Source: Membranipora membranacea
Taxonomy: Eukaryota > Bryozoa > Gymnolaemata > Cheilostomatida > Membraniporidae
Assembly (NCBI GenBank): GCA_914767715.1
Contig: OU612069.1
Coordinates: 618,001-682,000, forward strand
DNA: 64,000 nucleotides
Direction: 5' to 3'
The position numbers and the translations under genes were made by a program. Positions 14,901-23,800 of the stretch are shown here, piece after piece (positions within the stretch are counted from its first letter, which is position 1; each line of letters opens with the position of its first letter). A model generated the notes under the pieces. That model did not search any database. It was not told the DNA's origin and saw only the letters and a program-made list of their open reading frames with translations.

Positions 14901-15262
14901 AGATTAAAACTAAACAAAATTTAGGGACAGGCAAAGGAAACTTGGTTTCACAGGAAAGCCAAAAGTTTGATGAGCACATAACAATGTTTCGCTCATTTAA
15001 AGATTTTCAGCCTGAACCACAGCCTAAACAGCAGAAAAGAGTTGACTTCTGGTTACGAACATATTTCTCTTATATTTTATCCTGATTTATTTTGACAGAG
15101 AACAGTTCATGGGAGGAGTATGTGAACCCATGGAGTAACTGGAGATACACTCCATATTATAAGAGCCGTAACAGCTCTCCATCCTGTCTTACACTAACTG
15201 TAACATCAGCATTCCTCGCTATCTGTATGGTCATCACCGCATCCATGTTCTCATATATCTAA
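5924..15262 (+). CDS. Four-module Ly6/uPAR-like cysteine-rich surface protein, 14 exons
   Basis: Exons: 5924-5990, 6408-6536, 7271-7439, 8253-8320, 8981-9133, 9915-10089, 10436-10527, 11185-11337, 11964-12135, 13034-13098, 13435-13587, 14097-14262, 14575-14732, 15099-15262. They join in phase to 1884 nt (627 residues plus TAA), and every junction is AG..GT. Exon 1 is a signal peptide (MAFVLYKTGITALVILAVF). Four modules follow at about residues 23-144, 145-284, 285-414 and 415-573. Each has CxxC, CD, CxxxC, WRGC, CxxxC, CN and a final CW. The last exon has NSS sites and ends in about 25 hydrophobic residues, as for a GPI signal or a terminal membrane anchor. The CxxC start and CN near the end suggest the Ly6/uPAR three-finger fold. 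Known family members are extracellular receptors or ligand binders; the ligand here is unknown. Exon structure is well supported, the fold assignment moderately. Confidence 0.82.
6408..8320 (+). other. Ly6-like module 1 (three exons)
   Basis: The first exon carries LTCSACQG, then PCD, then a CEGRC pair. The second carries IWRGCDK, ECTRTC and MCN and ends GIPDCW. The third (8253-8320) is a short linker with three cysteines (SCHGDHRDC, then QCEEP). Intron phases are 1, 2 and 1, so the unit is symmetric and can be copied without breaking the frame. Confidence 0.75.
8043..8092. repeat. 50-bp inverted repeat without spacer
   Basis: Arms of 25 bp (8043-8067 and 8068-8092) pair with about two mismatches around a GGAGATCTCC centre. 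It lies in the third intron of the four-module gene, about 160 bp before the linker exon. Confidence 0.7.
9146..9292. mobile_element. MITE-like element with CAGGGCC ends and TA flanks
   Basis: The element runs from CAGGGCCTTAGTT to AACTACGGGCCTG. The ends are imperfect inverted copies (CAGGSCCKTAGTT), and both flanks are TA (9144-9145 and 9293-9294), as expected of a Tc1/mariner-type target duplication. Related copies lie at 1-179 and 27191-27404. At about 147 bp it cannot code for a transposase. Confidence 0.5.
10121..10170. repeat. 9-bp tandem repeat (ACCTGAGGG)n
   Basis: About five head-to-tail copies of ACCTGAGGG start 31 bp after the donor of exon 6 of the four-module gene. A collagen-like PSG frame on the minus strand is a by-product. 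Confidence 0.8.
11185..13098 (+). other. Ly6-like module 3 (three exons)
   Basis: The first exon has ITCTICQG, PCD and CAGNC; the second has VWRGCDT, DCTRTC, FCN and IPRCW. The second exon closely resembles that of module 1 (YGNFFVDCTRTC against IGNFFVECTRTC). This suggests modules 1 and 3 derive from one another, giving an alternating pattern with modules 2 and 4. Confidence 0.75.
11524..11605 (-). repeat. Degenerate tRNA-derived SINE-like fragment
   Basis: Read on the minus strand, the end ATCAAATCCTGACTGCGGCA resembles a tRNA T-arm/B-box followed by an acceptor stem. It matches the better copy at 35073-35132 (GGTTTGAGTCCCGGCTGCGGCA on the minus strand). No full cloverleaf can be folded. 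Confidence 0.35.
13435..14732 (+). other. Ly6-like module 4 with long Pro/Arg-rich spacer
   Basis: The first exon has ITCMKCSGGAGSDCD and CYRSC; the second has VWRGCDA, CMTSC, CNKY and IPECW. The third exon (14575-14732) is longer than the other linkers and rich in Pro, Arg, Thr and Gly with one Cys. It likely forms a flexible stalk before the C-terminal anchor. Confidence 0.75.
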
Positions 15263-15534
15263 TATATAACCATAAGGGCTCACAGAGGACTAAGTTTGAC
15301 CTGTGACCTGAAGTTGCGTTATGTTATGTAGTTTGAACATGAGATGACCATTAGGACTCACAGAAGATAAAGTTTGACCTATGAACTATCAACCTGCGAG
15401 TTGTGGCTGTTATTTTTACTATAGCTTATACCTGACATGCAAATATACAACTGAATTTGCATTTTTCTGCTGTTATTTAGAAGATGGGATGAGGCTGTAT
15501 ACTACTATATTTGGTTAAAATGTATTACTGTTTC

Positions 15535-15540
15535 AATAAA
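15535..15540 (+). terminator. Polyadenylation signal AATAAA of the four-module gene
   Basis: A canonical AATAAA lies about 270 bp after the TAA at 15260-15262, with no other gene between. It is the natural 3' end signal for this transcript. Confidence 0.5.
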
Positions 15541-16542
15541 ATATGTTACACAAGGCATCGTTATGGTGGGAGGCTGTGCGAGGCCACTTGAAAACTGCAT
15601 CAGTATGAAATACGAGAGCACCTTGTCCATTGATATCCCTCCATAATAATAATAGGTATGATAGCTGTTATTTTTTAAGTCAATCTTAAATCAGCCATTA
15701 CTTGATTTAGTAGGTCGTATGAAAATATGCCTAGCCACATTTGTGATATAAGTTAATAAATGTAAGTGCTATATGTGGTTAATGAGCAAATAGCAATATT
15801 ATCTTCAAAAAATGGCAGAGTAAACTGCCCATAATTTTTCCTGAGGCAGTTCGCTCATGATTGGTAAAGCCCTGATGGCTTTCCCTGTTCTAGATAATAA
15901 TAATATTAATCATGTGAAAAGATGAGAGATAAAACACACTGAAAGTCAGTAACATCACAATCTGTTGGATCCGGATTTACCATGAGGGGAGAATTTCTAT
16001 CTGCAAGCAGATCCTCAAAAGTTGTAAGCAGTTAAAACATTGTGATCTGTGCATTGAATTGTACTATTCTTAGAATAGCATTTTCAACTCACCATTCTCC
16101 AATCAGGGAGCTGTATTTTCCAATAGACATTCTCACAATTTTCATTTGACATCGAGCTCAGTCCCTAGTAGCTTTTTGGAGTTTGCGCAATGTTTGATTA
16201 TTAAAAAAATCAATTTTCTGTGAGCAACAATTTGTATAAACTAGTGTCTTTTTCTTTTATTTGGTTGTTATTTTGAACAAAACAACTTTTATTTATGCCT
16301 GTCTTGATAATATAAAACAATAAAACACTATGAAACAAATCCATAAATCAATAAATATTTTATTAGAGACTGCATTATATCCGGAAGAATGCATCTTGTT
16401 GTAAAGGTTTTAGTCAGGTGACTGTCACGTGGTCATACAGTAAAGATGGCACCCTCTACTAGGGACAGCCAATCACATAGCATTTCACATAGCAAATCAC
16501 ATAGACATCTATAAACTTAAATTATTATAGGATTGAGGAGTT
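15541..16542. other. Intergenic stretch between the Ly6-like gene and the retrotransposon
   Basis: No gene seen. It is AT-rich, with short direct repeats such as AATCACATAG near 16470-16505. It ends with GAGTT (16538-16542), the target duplication of the adjacent LTR element. Confidence 0.5.
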
Positions 16543-17186
16543 TGTAGTGACTACTACTTTGGAGTTGTTTACTCCCTAACTTATACATTACTACTTTGGA
16601 GTTGTCTACTCCCTATTGTGGCTTATTACAGCAGCCCAACTTGATCATACCTGACAAGTCTCCCTTTTTGGTAGGGAGCCTCCCAGTTTTTAGGGGTATT
16701 TCCCACCTCCTCCCTATCTCCCTCTTTCCTCCCTTTTTTCAGCTTCCTTCACCCAGAAGACTTTTTAAGCTTCTCGTTGCAAGAAAAACTATGTTTTCCT
16801 ATCCCCACAGTACATATACCTATACATAATTGCCTATTAACATACTATCTCACCTCGTTCTGATATAGTGCAACAATATATTTTGAAAAATCAGATAAAA
16901 TTAAGCATTTCATAATATGATTGCTCTAATTTTGGCTTAAAATAAATGATAACAAGGGCAAAATTACACCCCCACTGCGGGACGCGCAGAGTGGTACTCT
17001 GGGTCGAGAGTTCGTCCGCGGAGATCTCCTGGTTTCTGGGTCTACCAACTTGTCATGTATGAACTTGATACGAATTATTATTGTCAACCATCTTGAAGAG
17101 GTTTAGATTTCTTGGTTAGAGATCATCATTTATTATCAGAAGAATAAACAGACTATTCATTGCCATCACAATTAGCAGTTCTTACA
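16543..17186 (+). repeat. 5' LTR, interrupted by a nested element
   Basis: Begins TGTAGTGACTAC and ends GCAGTTCTTACA. Its first 103 bp and last 117 bp equal the 3' LTR. The extra 424 bp are the nested element (416 bp) plus an 8-bp target duplication. Confidence 0.92.
16646..17061. mobile_element. Nested non-autonomous DNA transposon with 8-bp target duplication
   Basis: The 416-bp insert is flanked by AACTTGAT on both sides (16638-16645 and 17062-17069); the 3' LTR has this 8-mer once. Its ends are inverted repeats: CATACCTGACAAGT on the left, and CATACATGACAAGT on the complement of the right end. An 8-bp duplication fits hAT-, P- or Merlin-type transposition; the CATA end is not diagnostic. 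The only long open frame is a 77-codon pyrimidine-rich one, so it would depend on a transposase supplied elsewhere. Confidence 0.85.
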
Positions 17187-17187
17187 A

Positions 17188-17204
17188 TGGCGACGAGGAT
17201 GGGA
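17188..17204 (+). promoter_or_regulatory. Primer-binding site of the LTR element
   Basis: TGGCGACGAGGATGGGA starts one base after the 5' LTR. Its complement ends in CCA, as the 3' end of a tRNA does. The priming tRNA was not identified. Confidence 0.75.
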
Positions 17205-17316
17205 TTATGAGTTCAAAAAAATATCACAAATAGTGAATCTGACAAGATAAGCTGCTAAACTTTCTGTGTGAAGAAATAGCTGTGAGCTCTCTGGAATAGA
17301 CAGAATAAGATAAGTA

Positions 17317-20300
17317 TTGTTTACTATTTATTGCTGTATCAATCCAAACTGGCAAATGGATACCAGAGGCCCAAGTCATTTCACACCAGATGGGGATGCT
17401 AGCACAGTATCAGTCAATTGGGATGCTTGGCTTGAGGAATTTGAGGCTTTTGCTGATTCAAAAGGGCTGTTCAATTTGGCAGGGGAAGATAATGCAAATA
17501 TGAGAGCCCAGAGGAAAGCTTTATTACTATATCATGCAGGCCCAAGAGTAAGGGAAATTCATAGCACACTTGATCAAACACAGAGAGATCAATATACTGA
17601 AATGGTAGCTGTTCTACAAGGCCATTTCCATATAGCTCCTAACATCACCTATCAGCGACACATGTTTAGGCAATGTATACAGAAGGAAACCGAAACTATA
17701 TCCCAATACTGTGCTAGACTCAGAAAATTGGCCACCCATTGTGATTATGGCGATGCCCAAGCTGTGAATAACCAAATCCGTGATCAAATAGTAGAAGGTT
17801 GCACAGCCGATAAGTTGAGGGAAAAGCTATTGGAAGAGGGAAATGCACTTACATTGCAAATACTATTGACACGGTCAGCAACACATGAAGCTGTGGTCCA
17901 AAGGTCCCGGGAGATGAATAATGCCTCGGCAATAAACCGTGTGGCCTCTGGATCCACTGCCAGAAAACCTAGTTTCACACAAGAGACTGAGGGTGCTAAT
18001 GTATGTCCCCGTTGTAATCTCACACACAAACCTCGTGAGTGCCCGGCATATGGAAAACAGTGCCGTAAGTGTGATGGAATGAATCACTATGCTCGGTGCT
18101 GTCAAAACAAGGCCAAACAGAATGGCCAAGGTGCGAATGCAGGATATTACAGATCTAGAAGGGCCAACAATGTAAATGTGGGGGATCACCAGCAAGCCAG
18201 CCCTGAAACAGTGAACAATAATTCTGAGAGCCCAGAATTTGTATTCAATTCTTACCATGTACCTTTAGTGTGTAATAGTAACTCTCTAGACAGAGTTAAT
18301 GTCTATGTCGGTGGTGTATCAGCGAGGTTTATAATAGACTCAGGGTCAGAGTGCAATGTGATGTCACGGGATACCTATGAACGTTTGAGAGCAAGTAAGT
18401 TTATTATCAAACGGTTCATCAGTGGAGGACCAAAGATTCTCCCGTACACAGCCAAAGAGCCTATTCAGCCAGTAGGTAGGGTATGGTGTGATTTACAGCT
18501 GCATAACAACACTGCTGTTTTAGAAGATGTCGCATTTACTGTTATTCCTAATAAAGGTGAATCTTTGTTAGGAAATGAAACAGGTAAACAACTAGGTGTA
18601 ATCAGGATTATAAACAGAGTAGGCTTAGATGATTATGAAGCTAGATATCCAAGGCTGTTCTCAGAGGTATTGGGTAAGTCTAAGAATGAGATAAAGCTGA
18701 CAATTAGAGATGATATAGCGCCTGTTGCTCAGCCATTCCGAAGAGTGCCACTGTTGTTGAGAGATAAACTAGCCGCTCACTTAGATGAGCTTATCGCACA
18801 TGATATAATAGAGAAAGTCGAAGGTCATTCAGGGTCATCATGGGTAAGTCCAGCAGTGATCATTCCAAAGAAGGAATCCGGTAAGATTAGGTTATGCATT
18901 GATATGAGGAGAGCCAATGAGGCTATAGTTAGGCACCAACACCCAGTCCCCACCGTAGACGAGATGCTATATGACATGAATGGGGCTCAGTACTTTTCGA
19001 AGCTGGACATGCGCATGGGGTTCCACCAATTTGTTCTTCACCCTGAGTCCAGGGATATCACAACTTTCAGTACTCATTTAGGCCTATATAGATATAAGAG
19101 ACTCATGTTTGGGATAAATGCGGCTCCAGAAATATACCAGAAGGAGGTCGCCAAAATTATCCAAGGCCTGCCGGGTGTAGCAAATCTTGCCGATGATATC
19201 ATTGTCCATGCCAAAACAAGGGAAGAGCACGATCGTAGGCTGGGTGAGGTGTTCAGTCGTCTAGAGCAGGCTAACATGACTCTGAATAAAAAGAAGTGTG
19301 AGATTGGGGTTCAGCAGTTAGAGTTTCTCGGACATCTCCTTAGTTACAAGGGTATTGATCCCCATGGTTGCAAAGTCAAGGCAGTCAAAGATGCTGCTGT
19401 TCCTAAGACAGTTGGTGAGTTGAAGAGTTTCCTCGGTTTGACTAGTTATATGTCTAAGTTTATTCCACATTACTCTCACACAACTGATGTGTTGAGGAGG
19501 TTGTCAGCGGGTAAAAATTCCCGAGAGGCTATATGTTTGTCAGATAAGGAGATTGTGGCTTTCAATCAGCTAAAGGCTGATTTATGTAATCATGATACTT
19601 TGACTCACTTCGATACTAGTTGTGAGACTCTGCTGTACACAGATGCCAGTCCTGTGGGGCTAGGCGCAATACTGGTACAGATTCAAAATGGCGAGCCCAA
19701 AGTGGTTAGCTATGGAAGTAGAGCATTGTCTGATGTCGAGAAAAGATACATGCAGACAGAAAAAGAAGCTCTAGGTATTGTCTGGGCATGTGAGAGGTTT
19801 CATCATTATCTCTTTGGTTGTCGGTTCAAAGTGGTTTCTGATTGTGAGCCTCTTGAGTCCATTTATGGAAACAAAACCAAGAGGACATCCCTTCGTATAG
19901 AGAGGTGGCAGCTTCGTTTACAGTCATATGATTTTGAGATAGTTCGCGTAAAAAGCTCAGATAATATTGCTGACCCCCTGTCAAGGCTTCTATGTTCGAA
20001 AAAGGCGACTGAACACCTGGTAGAAAGGGAAAATGTTGAGCTCTATGTACGTAGTGTTGTGGAGGACAATGTGCCATCGGCAATCACACCCCGCTATATT
20101 GAGGAAGTCTCTTATATGGATGAGGAGATTAAGGCCTTAAAACAAGCTATAAGAGCGAATTCATTCGACAATGTTGATATACCAGCTGTATATAGGGCCA
20201 TTAAAAATGAGTTATGTGTCATAGGGGAGTTAGTTTTGAGGGGAGGTAGGATAGTAGTACCTCAAGAGCTCAGACAGAAGATGCTTGAGATAGCTCACGA

Positions 20301-21531
20301 GGGTCATAGTGGGATGGGAGGCACCAAGAGATATCTACGAACAAGAGTCTGGTGGCCCGGAATCGACTCTGATGTAGACAAGTATGTTAAACACTGTCAC
20401 GATTGTCAGTTGACCAGTAAGCCACTAGATAGGCAGCCAGTAAGGGTGACAGAACTTCCCAATGGACCATGGGAAGATCTTGCCTTAGATTTTTTGGGTC
20501 CCCTGTCTAACGGTAAGTCAGTTCTAGTCTTAACAGACTATTATAGTAGGTGGAACGAAGTAAAGTTCATGACAGTCACAAAAGCTAGTGATGTTATTTC
20601 TTGGCTGAAATCAGTATTTTTTACGCATGGGTATCCACTCAGCATGAAGAGTGACAACGGGCCACAGTTTATCTCTCATGAGTATGGTGAGTTTTGCTCC
20701 GGGTATGGTATCGAACAGTGTCTGACAACCCCTAGGTGGCCTGAGGCCAATGGTCAAGTGGAGAGACAAAACAGATCCATAATGAAGCGTATTCAGATTG
20801 CACACAACAATAGGGTAGACTATGAGAGTGCCCTCATGACATGGCTGTTTACATATCGTAATACACCACATTCCATTACTGGCAAAAGCCCAGCAGAGAT
20901 GTTATTTGGGCGTGTGCTTAGGACTAACTTGCCAAGTCTGCCTAATAGTTTTGATGACGTTGAAGCTAGAGATAGAGATAGTGAGATGAAACATAAGATG
21001 ATAGCCACCCGTAACGAGAAGTTGGAAACTGGTAGTGGCAATAATCACCAGCTAGAGATAGGCAGTTTTGTTTTGGTTAAGAGAGATAGTCCATCTAAAT
21101 GTCAGACACTGTTCCACCCAGATCCATTTGTGGTAATGGACATAAAAGGCTCTCAGATCACTGTAAAATCCAGGGCAGGCCGGCTGTATAAGCGTAACAT
21201 AAGCCATGTTAGACCGTATTACTGCTCTGAGAAACCTGTTGTAGATGCGGACGTGGATTCTGAAACGCAGGGAGCCTTAGTAGCCACCCGCCCATCACAG
21301 ATGATACCGATAATACCAAGGTCAGAGAACGATACTGAGACGGTAACAGATAGACCAGTTCAAGTGACGCCGCCTACAGTACCACCGGCACTTGTCGAGA
21401 TCGAAGATATACCTCAGGCAGCCAATATGCCCAGCTCATCACAACCAAATGTGCCTACTCCTCGTAAATCTGTACGAGCTAAGAATCGGCCAGCTAAATA
21501 TGATGGTTTCGTGACTGAGTACCACACCTAG
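17317..21531 (+). CDS. Gag-Pol polyprotein of the Ty3/Gypsy element
   Basis: One uninterrupted 1404-codon frame. Gag is at the N-terminus, with two zinc knuckles at about residues 230-262 (CPRCNLTHKPREC and CRKCDGMNHYARCC). The aspartic protease has IIDSGS near 338. Reverse transcriptase has LCIDMRRAN near 525, SKLDMRMGFHQ near 560 and LADDIIVH near 624, where A replaces the usual V before DD. RNase H starts near LLYTDASPVGLG (about 771). Integrase has an HHCC zinc domain at about 993-1030 and catalytic Asp/Asp/Glu near 1057 (LDFLG), 1111 (SDNGPQF) and 1146 (GQVERQNR). Gag and Pol share one frame, so no frameshift is needed. The start could be Met14 (MDTRG) rather than the first Met. No envelope gene is present. 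All catalytic motifs look intact. Confidence 0.95.
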   Translation: MFTIYCCINPNWQMDTRGPSHFTPDGDASTVSVNWDAWLEEFEAFADSKGLFNLAGEDNANMRAQRKALLLYHAGPRVREIHSTLDQTQRDQYTEMVAVLQGHFHIAPNITYQRHMFRQCIQKETETISQYCARLRKLATHCDYGDAQAVNNQIRDQIVEGCTADKLREKLLEEGNALTLQILLTRSATHEAVVQRSREMNNASAINRVASGSTARKPSFTQETEGANVCPRCNLTHKPRECPAYGKQCRKCDGMNHYARCCQNKAKQNGQGANAGYYRSRRANNVNVGDHQQASPETVNNNSESPEFVFNSYHVPLVCNSNSLDRVNVYVGGVSARFIIDSGSECNVMSRDTYERLRASKFIIKRFISGGPKILPYTAKEPIQPVGRVWCDLQLHNNTAVLEDVAFTVIPNKGESLLGNETGKQLGVIRIINRVGLDDYEARYPRLFSEVLGKSKNEIKLTIRDDIAPVAQPFRRVPLLLRDKLAAHLDELIAHDIIEKVEGHSGSSWVSPAVIIPKKESGKIRLCIDMRRANEAIVRHQHPVPTVDEMLYDMNGAQYFSKLDMRMGFHQFVLHPESRDITTFSTHLGLYRYKRLMFGINAAPEIYQKEVAKIIQGLPGVANLADDIIVHAKTREEHDRRLGEVFSRLEQANMTLNKKKCEIGVQQLEFLGHLLSYKGIDPHGCKVKAVKDAAVPKTVGELKSFLGLTSYMSKFIPHYSHTTDVLRRLSAGKNSREAICLSDKEIVAFNQLKADLCNHDTLTHFDTSCETLLYTDASPVGLGAILVQIQNGEPKVVSYGSRALSDVEKRYMQTEKEALGIVWACERFHHYLFGCRFKVVSDCEPLESIYGNKTKRTSLRIERWQLRLQSYDFEIVRVKSSDNIADPLSRLLCSKKATEHLVERENVELYVRSVVEDNVPSAITPRYIEEVSYMDEEIKALKQAIRANSFDNVDIPAVYRAIKNELCVIGELVLRGGRIVVPQELRQKMLEIAHEGHSGMGGTKRYLRTRVWWPGIDSDVDKYVKHCHDCQLTSKPLDRQPVRVTELPNGPWEDLALDFLGPLSNGKSVLVLTDYYSRWNEVKFMTVTKASDVISWLKSVFFTHGYPLSMKSDNGPQFISHEYGEFCSGYGIEQCLTTPRWPEANGQVERQNRSIMKRIQIAHNNRVDYESALMTWLFTYRNTPHSITGKSPAEMLFGRVLRTNLPSLPNSFDDVEARDRDSEMKHKMIATRNEKLETGSGNNHQLEIGSFVLVKRDSPSKCQTLFHPDPFVVMDIKGSQITVKSRAGRLYKRNISHVRPYYCSEKPVVDADVDSETQGALVATRPSQMIPIIPRSENDTETVTDRPVQVTPPTVPPALVEIEDIPQAANMPSSSQPNVPTPRKSVRAKNRPAKYDGFVTEYHT

Positions 21532-21710
21532 TGACTGGATGTTTCAAAAGAAGCATGAGAAACTGTGGAGTCAGTCACCATGAGAAATCATGTTACACAG
21601 ATATCTCCAGTATACAACAAGTATAATTACATACAGAGACACAAAACATTCTTAGTTGCCGCCACCATGAACCTGGTGCTCAACGTCAAAGTAATTGACA
21701 TAAAAGCGGA

Positions 21711-21930
21711 TGTAGTGACTACTACTTTGGAGTTGTTTACTCCCTAACTTATACATTACTACTTTGGAGTTGTCTACTCCCTATTGTGGCTTATTACAGC
21801 AGCCCAACTTGATACGAATTATTATTGTCAACCATCTTGAAGAGGTTTAGATTTCTTGGTTAGAGATCATCATTTATTATCAGAAGAATAAACAGACTAT
21901 TCATTGCCATCACAATTAGCAGTTCTTACA
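21711..21930 (+). repeat. 3' LTR
   Basis: 220 bp from TGTAGTGACTAC to GCAGTTCTTACA, with an AATAAA signal at 21887-21892. It shows the uninterrupted form of the site into which the nested element jumped in the 5' LTR. Confidence 0.93.
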
Positions 21931-21935
21931 GAGTT

Positions 21936-23070
21936 CATAAAATCAAGTAAGTATTCCTAAATTAAGTGATTACTGTTTATAAGGCTATGAGTGAGCTGCT
22001 GTTCCAGGATTGAGTTCAGTGGATCTGTGTAATTATTTGCATTATGAATGTCAGCACAACTCCCAACAACAACAACTACTTTAGTTAACTTTAAGGCTTG
22101 CGATATTGTTTGATAATCATGAACTCCGTGCCTTTCAGTTTTTCATGAAATGTTTTGTTCAACTCATGAATAGCGAGGCTCTGTTCCATGACATGATTAG
22201 ATATTCCCTGACTCATCGTAGCCAAAAAAGATACGTCAAACCAGTTGCAGCTTTGTTCTTGTCTAAGTGATAAATCCTGAACCTATTTTGTGTCTCTTCC
22301 ACTTGTGATGCTTTTAATAGGTTGTTATTGAACAAAAATAATAACTATGATATTTCAGCATTCTGTCTGTATAGATGACTATAATATTTCAGATTATGTG
22401 CAGCTTTATTAGAGCTCATTCGTTAGATTCATATCAAATTGCACTACCATTGTCGATAAAACTCAAACTGATCATGGTTACACATTGAGATCTTTTTTAC
22501 CCTTTCTGGGTACATTCACATAAATGGCTATATTTTACCTCATCAAAATAGTCCTTTGTTGAAGTCAATGGCTGATCAGTGTGAATTACTGAACGTGGGA
22601 TGTTTTTAGGGACATTTCCACTCTATTCCACTTATAAAAAGCATTCCTTTTATTTGGTATCTCATAAACAGTCACAATAAAAATCAAAATAGCAGCTTTG
22701 CTCTTGATCATAATACTGATTTACGTCTTATTGCACTGGGATCGTTGCTCAAATAAATTAGCATGAATGATTTCGATTTCCAGAGGAAAGTTTTGGTTTT
22801 AGCACAGCAAAGGGTTGACATCATTTACCAACTAGCAATTTTCAGATAGAAAAATTCATACAAAAGTAATGACACTGATGACAATAATAAGGAACGAACA
22901 GGAACGGCACAACATGCAACATACTGATTAGTATATCTCTATATGTATGTTATTTCCAACTAAGGTAGGAGACAGTTATAGATCTACAAATGATTCATTG
23001 TAGTCATATAATAAATATCTATACTATCATGTGAAGTGAAACACATCAGTTTCACACGTGTACTGTACTT
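21936..23070. other. Intergenic, no gene seen
   Basis: AT-rich sequence with frequent stops in all frames; no repeat with other parts of the window was recognised except weak resemblance near 22610 to the 34-36 kb tandem repeats. Confidence 0.4.
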
Positions 23071-23081
23071 GGTTTGATTAT

Positions 23082-23420
23082 TCATGTCCGCCTAAAGAAT
23101 TTAGCTATTCTCTTCCGGAGGGATAACCTGTTTCGTGCATCTGGATCAAACACATTACGTAGAGAGAGCTTGTACTGTAATGTAGACCTGAACTCTGCAA
23201 CCTGGGCAGAAGTTTGGGCTCTGATGTCTCGATTTGTTTTGAGAAAGATCTCATAAAGATCCTCATGTTCACCAGATCTGCTCAAGTTATCAGCAAACAA
23301 GGGAATCATCATGTTTCTCAGCGCCCTGTTGCCATTGACTGCTGCCATAAGCACCATGGTGTCCGCGTATTGGATGTCAAAGTGGGTGTCGGTGACATTG
23401 GATGACCTTGCGTCTCAAGA
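23082..23420 (-). pseudogene. Orphan copy of the caspase p10 exon
   Basis: The minus strand encodes about 110 residues very similar to the last exon of the ankyrin-caspase gene at 36787-37136, sharing for example DTHFDIQYADTMVLM, NLSRSGEHEDLYE and LSLRNVFDPDAR, and ending at the same stop. The match begins at the codons for DARSSN and breaks just upstream, where an in-frame TGA appears. No p20 or catalytic-Cys exon was found nearby. Its frame is still open over the p10 part, so it is a fairly recent partial duplication, or the last exon of a gene whose other exons are missing from the window. It cannot form an active caspase alone. Confidence 0.75.
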
Positions 23421-23479
23421 TCAAATGGTGCACCGCATAAGCAACAATGCGATACTAAGAAAAAAAAAAGGGCTTGGCC

Positions 23480-23800
23480 AGCATGTATGACAGATGTTAG
23501 ACAGTGAACACTGAGATAGACCGGTCATGTCTGCAAGAACGATGACAACCGGTTACCAAAGCAAATACTCTTCTCTCAACTGAAAGACTGATCTTGTAGC
23601 TGAGGTCGACCAAAGCTGCGATACAAGGGTACAGTCAAGAGGAGTCTCAAAGATGTCGACATACCAACAAATGGTTGGCAGACGCTGACTACAAACAGAA
23701 CGATTTGGCGCAAAATGATTCAGAAGCAGAAGTCATCATCGGAACCGATCGACTGCCAGTAGTAGTACCATCTATTAGTATGGCTCCAGCTTGAGTACGG
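23480..23800 (+). mobile_element. Non-LTR retrotransposon 3' fragment
   Basis: Broken frames on the plus strand encode TGHVCKNDDNRLPKQILF, then GRPKLRYKGTVKRSLKD, and a downstream Trp-containing segment. This is the hallmark tail of many LINE reverse transcriptases (GHV.RM.D.R.PKQ...GRP..R). At least one frameshift and stops are present, so it is a dead 5'-truncated copy. It directly follows the orphan caspase exon. Confidence 0.65.

Larger units (their letters stand above)
16543..21930 (+). mobile_element. Ty3/Gypsy LTR retrotransposon, apparently intact
   Basis: The element starts TG and ends CA, and a 5-bp target duplication GAGTT flanks it (16538-16542 and 21931-21935). LTRs are 16543-17186 and 21711-21930. 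Without the nested insertion the 5' LTR is 220 bp, exactly the 3' length, and the two read identically by eye. A primer-binding site, a single gag-pol frame and a short purine run (21702-21710) before the 3' LTR are in the expected order. The intact frame and matching LTRs point to recent insertion. Domain order is protease, RT, RNase H, integrase, as in Ty3/Gypsy; motif style recalls the Mag/SURL-type clade of invertebrates, which would need a tree. Confidence 0.93.

Noticed and set aside
17784-21041. Several minus-strand frames of 67-127 codons inside the retrotransposon
   Set aside because: Shadows of the gag-pol frame on the opposite strand.
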